Part shown: piece by piece, positions 59,691 through 64,000 of the stretch | How positions within the stretch are numbered: position 1 is the first letter of the stretch | How the letters are laid out: every line of letters starts with the position of its first letter | Assembly: GCF_932526225.1 (NCBI RefSeq) | Contig: NC_064047.1 | Location: 14,142,121 to 14,206,120 of the forward strand | Source: Nematostella vectensis | Taxonomy: Eukaryota > Cnidaria > Anthozoa > Actiniaria > Edwardsiidae | Length of the DNA stretch: 64,000 nucleotides | Direction of reading: 5' to 3' | The notes under the pieces: generated by a model | Databases searched by the model: none | Told to the model about the DNA's origin: nothing | Seen by the model: only the letters and a program-made list of their open reading frames with translations | Made by a program: the position numbers and the translations under genes

Positions 59691-59850
59691 CGTGTCTTCT
59701 TTGCCGTCATCATCAACATCGTAATCACCATCACCATCACCATCACCATCACCATCACCATCACCATCACCATCACCATCACCATCACCATCATCATCAT
59801 CATCACCATCACCATCACCATCACCATAACCATCACCATCATTATCATCA
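59473..59850. repeat. 23-bp repeat and CATCAC microsatellite, copy 2
   Basis: Counterparts of 6180-6335 and 6835-6990. The retroelement that lies between them in copy 1 is absent, and the CATCAC tract is continuous. Confidence 0.9.
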
Positions 59851-60005
59851 TCATCCTTATCATCGTCGTCGTAACCATTGTCAATATCATTATCTTCATC
59901 ATTATCGTCGTCCTCTTCTCTTCCTTGCCAGCGTTCATTACTATCTTCACCATTATCAACAATGACAAAAACAACAGTATTTATCTTCTCGATGTGTGAT
60001 TAAAG

Positions 60006-60136
60006 TCGATGGTTCTCCTAGGATTCACGATGGGGGTCTGTGTGACATTAGAAGGAGGCCATGCAAGAAGACCAACATCTTTGGTGATGGATTTATACCT
60101 TCAGAGAATCTCACATGTCACGCAAACGAATTCAAG
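60006..60136 (+). CDS. Cys-rich (VDG/GLCDIRR) exon, copy 2
   Basis: As 7141-7271 with Met to Arg and Thr to Asn differences. Ends AAG|GTGAAA. Confidence 0.65.
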
Positions 60137-60208
60137 GTGAAAAAAATAAGTTTGGTTTATCTCACAGTCCCGTTGTCAGTTTCTAAACTGTGATTGATCT
60201 CATATCAG

Positions 60209-60466
60209 GTGTATGGCAACAACTGGACACCAAACTCATCACCACACGAGCTACAAGGCGAACAGTTTGACTTATTTGGGGTCAAATGCAGCCTTCCGGA
60301 CCCTCCAACGAAGATAGGGGACTACGACAATCCCGGGACCCCCGCGGGAGGACTGTACATTAGGATCTCCAACAACAAGATCGACGCAAGTAAGCAAAAG
60401 ATGAGGTTTATATCGTACGACTCCGTCTGTATGAGGTGCAGCAAGACAGGCACTTGTGTCCTCAGG
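60209..60466 (+). CDS. Cys-rich (VYGNNW) exon, copy 2
   Basis: As 7344-7601 but with the extra cysteine intact (SKTGTCVLR). Phase 0 on both sides. Confidence 0.75.
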
Positions 60467-61407
60467 GTATGTATACGAACGCCCCCTTCCCCTCCCCCCC
60501 TGGGAAATATATCCCGAATATCACCAGCTATAAAAAGTGATTGAAAAATATTCTAAAAAGTTCAGACTTAGATTTATGAATTTGTTAAAGTGTGAGAGTT
60601 TGATATCATCCGAGGGATCTAGGCCTCGATAACTCGACAATACCGTTAACTCGATTAAAATTCTATAGAATGGTACCATCTATAACACGAAAACTATTTT
60701 CCACCGAGTAAGGGACAGACCCCCCCCATCATTTTGATAGATTTACTAATACCAATAGACAGAAGGGATTAACAATCATAAAAAAATGAGCACATCAATC
60801 AAGGGAGCACGGATAAATGTGTTCCTATTTAACGAATGCTTTCCGAAGAGAGGGAGATGCACATCGTGCATCCTTCGTCGGCACTTCGTGTCGACACTAC
60901 GCGTATCCCATATCTTTGGGCCGATGATACGAACAAAGACACAGTTAACAAACATAATCCACTTCATAATCCGAGCCCCACAACCCCAACAGCGCTACTG
61001 ATAACTCCCCTTACAAAACAAACACACATGACGCGTTGCATAACAAAGGAGTCTGGGTAAACCCCTAGAGTCGAGACTGATAGGCCGAGAGTCGAACAAG
61101 ATATTTGAAATATGTCAAAAGTAAAACTCTTCGATATTTTAGATATCTTTTCGACTTTGGCCTATAAGTCTCGAGTCTATGACTTTCGACTCTTGGGGTT
61201 TACCCAGATTCCATAACAAAGTGGTTTATTTTCGTAATAATCTCAATCGCGCGTTTAATGAAGCACATTCTGCCTCGCTCCCTTGCATCAATCGAGCATA
61301 GCACCTAGCTCGTCCCTAAATACGCCGTCTTGTGTCCCCTTTTCGCCGATATGCCTTAAACTGATTCCCATGAACGTTTCATTATCATCTCAATGTTTTA
61401 GCATGAC

Positions 61408-63714
61408 CGTCCGGCTTGAGAAAAGAAACTAGTGCAAAAGAATTTGATACGCATGGGTCGACCTTTGGATATTCTGCGATTTTTTTTCAACATTTAAAAT
61501 TAACTGTATTAAAATTATCCGAATTTGAAGCACTGTTAAGTTATGCATGACATTTCTAAAACGCATAGTTTTAAAGCGGCTTATAAAACAATAGAAATAA
61601 AACAAAAACAGAAAAAGCAATAAACAACATTTGACAAATTAAATGAATAAAACTCTTCTAAAAATATAAATACAGTGGAACCCCAGACACCCTCGGGACT
61701 TTCATAAAGTCTCCGTATTATCGGGGTGTCCGTATTAAGCGGGCTTTGTTTTGTTTTACTTCACAGTTAAAAGTCTTCGTCTTCTGGAAGAGGCGACTTG
61801 AAATAAGAAGTCACGTGACTTCTTAGTTCAAGTGTAATTTTTCAAAAAGTATCATAAATTGCACGAGCCCGTAGGGCGAATTTGAGACTCTATTTAAAGC
61901 ACACGAGCGCAATTACGAATCGTATGATCACTTATAAATATCACACAAATTAGTAAAGTCAAGTTTTTGTTTGAAACACAGTAAAACAGCGCGCTTTTTT
62001 AAAAAAACTGGTGTGATTCGTCCGTGGAATTGGACATTGAATCTCAAAATGATCATAATATGTTTTTTTTTTGTTTTAAACGTGATCCCCTGATAGAATA
62101 GAATAGCCATAGAATTGCTCTGTCATATTTTTTTGCTAATTAACACCCGAGTGTTTTTTGCCCAGTTATATTTTTGCTTATTTTTATCACCCGATGAGTG
62201 TTTCTGTCCCGTCAAATTTTGCCTTTTTTCGCTAATTTCCTCCCTCTGATTGATGTTGCGCTATATCCCTCGAGGTTCACGTGGGTAAAGGTCAGTTATT
62301 AAGAAACTCATAAATAATCATATAGAACCAAATTAATTCCCGCCCGCTGTAGACTTATATCAACATTGTGAATCAAGCCCTTGATACAAACTTTTGCATT
62401 TTACAGGGGCCGGGGTCAAAAATTCCGTTGTTCAGAGCGTGCGGCTTGTTATGACACTATCAGAATCCGCTATTTTGCATACGTCATTCACCCCTTGCTG
62501 GCTGCCTGGGATGTCGCCGACTTGTACTGGTTTTCGTTGGATTGTACCGGTTGCATTTTCTTAGCGAATCTCCGTGATTTTAGGGAATTTTATCGAATTT
62601 TAGTGATCAAATCAAAATGACCTCCAAGAAATTTGTTGTTGTGGAGTGGCTGAACAACGCAGGGGATCGTTGCGAGTTAACAGTTCTCAGGGGAAGTGAA
62701 GTTTTGCGCCAGGGTGGTTTGGTATCGGTGGTATTCATTGCATTGCAGCAGATAACACACCAAGACTTTACGAGGCAGAAGTGTTGCAAAACTTCGGTAA
62801 GTCGAAGTTAGGCTTCTTTGTTTTTATCGTTTTACTTTATAAAATAGAGAGACCTTACGCAAGGACGTCCTGACAGCGCATGTAGAACGCGAAAAATAGG
62901 AAAATGCCGTTCTAGATTTGCCGTCGCGGACGACACGCCGTGTTGAGTGAGCAGTTCGTGAGCGCGCGCGCCATTCTTGATGCCGTCCCGTTCTTGCGTA
63001 AGGTCTCTAATTTAATAATAGAACTAAGCAACGGTAGCGCAGAGAATATTTCGGGTATTCAGTCTGAGTTCCTACGGTATTTCTCCTCATGCTCACATTC
63101 GCATTGGCTTTTGTTTCTTGAGGAACGTCGATGCTATTATCTTTTGCGGCATTGTCTGGCTCGATTTTGGATTTCTTTCCTCCGTGATTTGTAAATACTC
63201 TTGCTTTTGGTGGCGGACGTTTGGAAGCACAAGCAGCTTTACAGTTCTAAACTACGGAGTACATTCTTATAAAAGCATGAAGTATTTGAATCCAGGGCGA
63301 CGGTAGACCTCGACGGCGTTTCGTTCTATTTTGTAACGCGCCGTAAGAAGTAAGAGCGTGAAGCACCTCTGTATTATGACTTCAGTGCTAAAACTCGAAG
63401 TAATTTCAGAATAATATCTCAACTTGCAGTTTTTTTATTTGGATTTCAGACTCACAGCGCAAGGCAAGCAGTTTGTAAACGAGCTTCTTGAGGGAGGCAA
63501 CGACAGCGTTGACCGAGGTGACATTATAAGAATAGGAAAATCCACAGAATATTAAATGCATTCTTCGCATCCCTTACGTGAATGTTTGTGTTAGTTAATT
63601 TACCTTCACACAATTGATAATACTTTGCTAAAATAGTATATTAGTGTTAATGTAATGTTATATACCTAGAAGTAACGTAAAGTAAACACTTAAGGATACT
63701 GTAGCTGCTTGATC
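61408..63714. mobile_element. 2.3-kb insertion splitting the CLINGHC exon, type unknown
   Basis: Copy 1 reads TTAGCATGACTCCTGCTTGA without a break; copy 2 reads TTAGCATGAC, then 2.3 kb of unrelated DNA, then CTGCTTGATC. Inside are a pogo-like end motif (CAGTGGAACCCC at 61673), a short frame starting MTSKKFVVVEWLNNAG at 62617 with a possible donor at its end, and a coding-like stretch after an acceptor at about 63450. I see no terminal inverted repeats, poly-A tail or long target-site duplication. It may be a composite or the result of a rearrangement. Confidence 0.65.
62617..62811 (+). CDS. Unrecognised short frame inside the insertion
   Basis: It starts with ATG after AATCAAA and encodes TSKKFVVVEWLNNAGDRCE then LTVLRGSEVLRQGG. 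After that, a different frame (GGIHCIAADNTPRLYEAEV) looks more protein-like than the annotated one, suggesting a frameshift of an older gene. The last bases TTCG|GTAAGT form a good donor. It may be the first exon of a transposon or host gene; no function can be given. Confidence 0.3.
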   Translation: MTSKKFVVVEWLNNAGDRCELTVLRGSEVLRQGGLVSVVFIALQQITHQDFTRQKCCKTSVSRS

Positions 63715-63811
63715 AATGGCCACTGTTTTGCGCAAAACGATGCTAAACCGAACGAGTGGTGTCGTCAATGCCAGCCAGATACCAGACAATTTACATGGAG
63801 TCGGCGTAAAG
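63715..63811 (+). pseudogene. 3' remnant of the CLINGHC exon, copy 2
   Basis: It has the codons CLINGHCFAQND to FTWSRRK and donor AAAG|GTAAAA but lacks its original acceptor, which is 2.3 kb upstream at 61401. Splicing to that acceptor would hit a TGA after five codons. The AG at 63713 would change the frame. Confidence 0.75.
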
Positions 63812-64000
63812 GTAAAATGCAAAGAGCCAGTTTACATGGAACAGGTGTAAAGGTAAAACGCAAAGAGCAAATTTACATGGAACAGGCGTAAATGTAGAAC
63901 GCAAAGAGCCAGTTTACATGGAACAGGCCTAAAGGTAAAACGCAAACATTTTACATGGAATACGCGTAAAGGTAAAACGCAAACAGTCAGTTTACATGGA
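63784..64000 (+). repeat. 41-bp array of exon end plus 5' splice site, copy 2 (leaves the window)
   Basis: The first units occur in the same order of variants as in copy 1 (CGCAAAGAGCAAATTTAC, then AAATGTAGAACGC, then GGCCTAAAGG), so the array existed before the duplication. Confidence 0.93.

Larger units (their letters stand above)
58157..64000. repeat. Segmental duplication block B, copy 2
   Basis: It matches 4524 to about 8960 and continues beyond the right edge. It begins in a shorter CAGA/CGGA array and is interrupted by 61408-63714, which has no counterpart in copy 1. Confidence 0.93.

Overview
The window looks like nuclear DNA of an animal, most likely an anthozoan cnidarian such as a sea anemone; the species cannot be fixed from sequence alone. 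Genes are split into short exons with GT-AG introns, introns are packed with minisatellites, and the proteins (a RING/B-box protein fused to a TLDc domain, a VWDE-like vWD/EGF protein, ribosomal protein eL24) are metazoan. The long uninterrupted frames in the window are almost all tandem-repeat artefacts; the real coding sequence is in exons of 48-922 bases, which I joined by splice sites and matching codon phase.

Layout. 1-4523: a block (A, copy 1) whose only exon is the last TLDc exon (857-1197). 4524-16944: the C-terminal half of a VWDE-like gene (EGF, Cys-rich modules, Ig-like domain, EGFs, Thr-rich stalk, transmembrane segment, tyrosine-rich tail), lacking its 5' exons. 17.6-19.2 kb: a 58-bp array. 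19.66-26.26 kb, minus strand: eL24, with a 53-bp array of over 4 kb in its last intron. 28.81-36.06 kb: a complete four-exon TRIM-TLDc gene of 599 codons; its last intron carries a 1.6-kb inverted-repeat transposon and its last exon lies in block A, copy 2 (34868-38947). 39.78 kb to the right edge: a second VWDE-like gene with its 5' half (signal peptide, D8C-like domain, vWD exons). From 58157 it runs into a second copy of block B (copy 1 at 4524 onward).

The two blocks show a segmental duplication. In copy 1, A is joined directly to B at a CAGA/CGGA microsatellite, so about 19 kb carrying the VWDE 5' exons is absent. In copy 2 those exons are present, but two have in-frame stops (41628 and 57602) and another exon is split by 2.3 kb of foreign DNA (61408-63714). 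Neither copy in this window is intact as assembled.

The most unusual signal is that several introns contain minisatellites whose repeat unit is the end of the upstream exon plus its 5' splice site. The clearest is the 8.4-kb array at 44881-53333: 156 units of exactly 54 bases, nearly every one carrying the donor GAG|GTATGT, all in frame with the vWD exon and without a stop. The same arrangement, with other units, follows the EGF exon (both copies) and the CLINGHC exon (both copies), and in rudimentary form two further exons. The last TLDc exon also differs between its two copies at 24 positions, all amino-acid changing, while flanking non-coding DNA differs far less.
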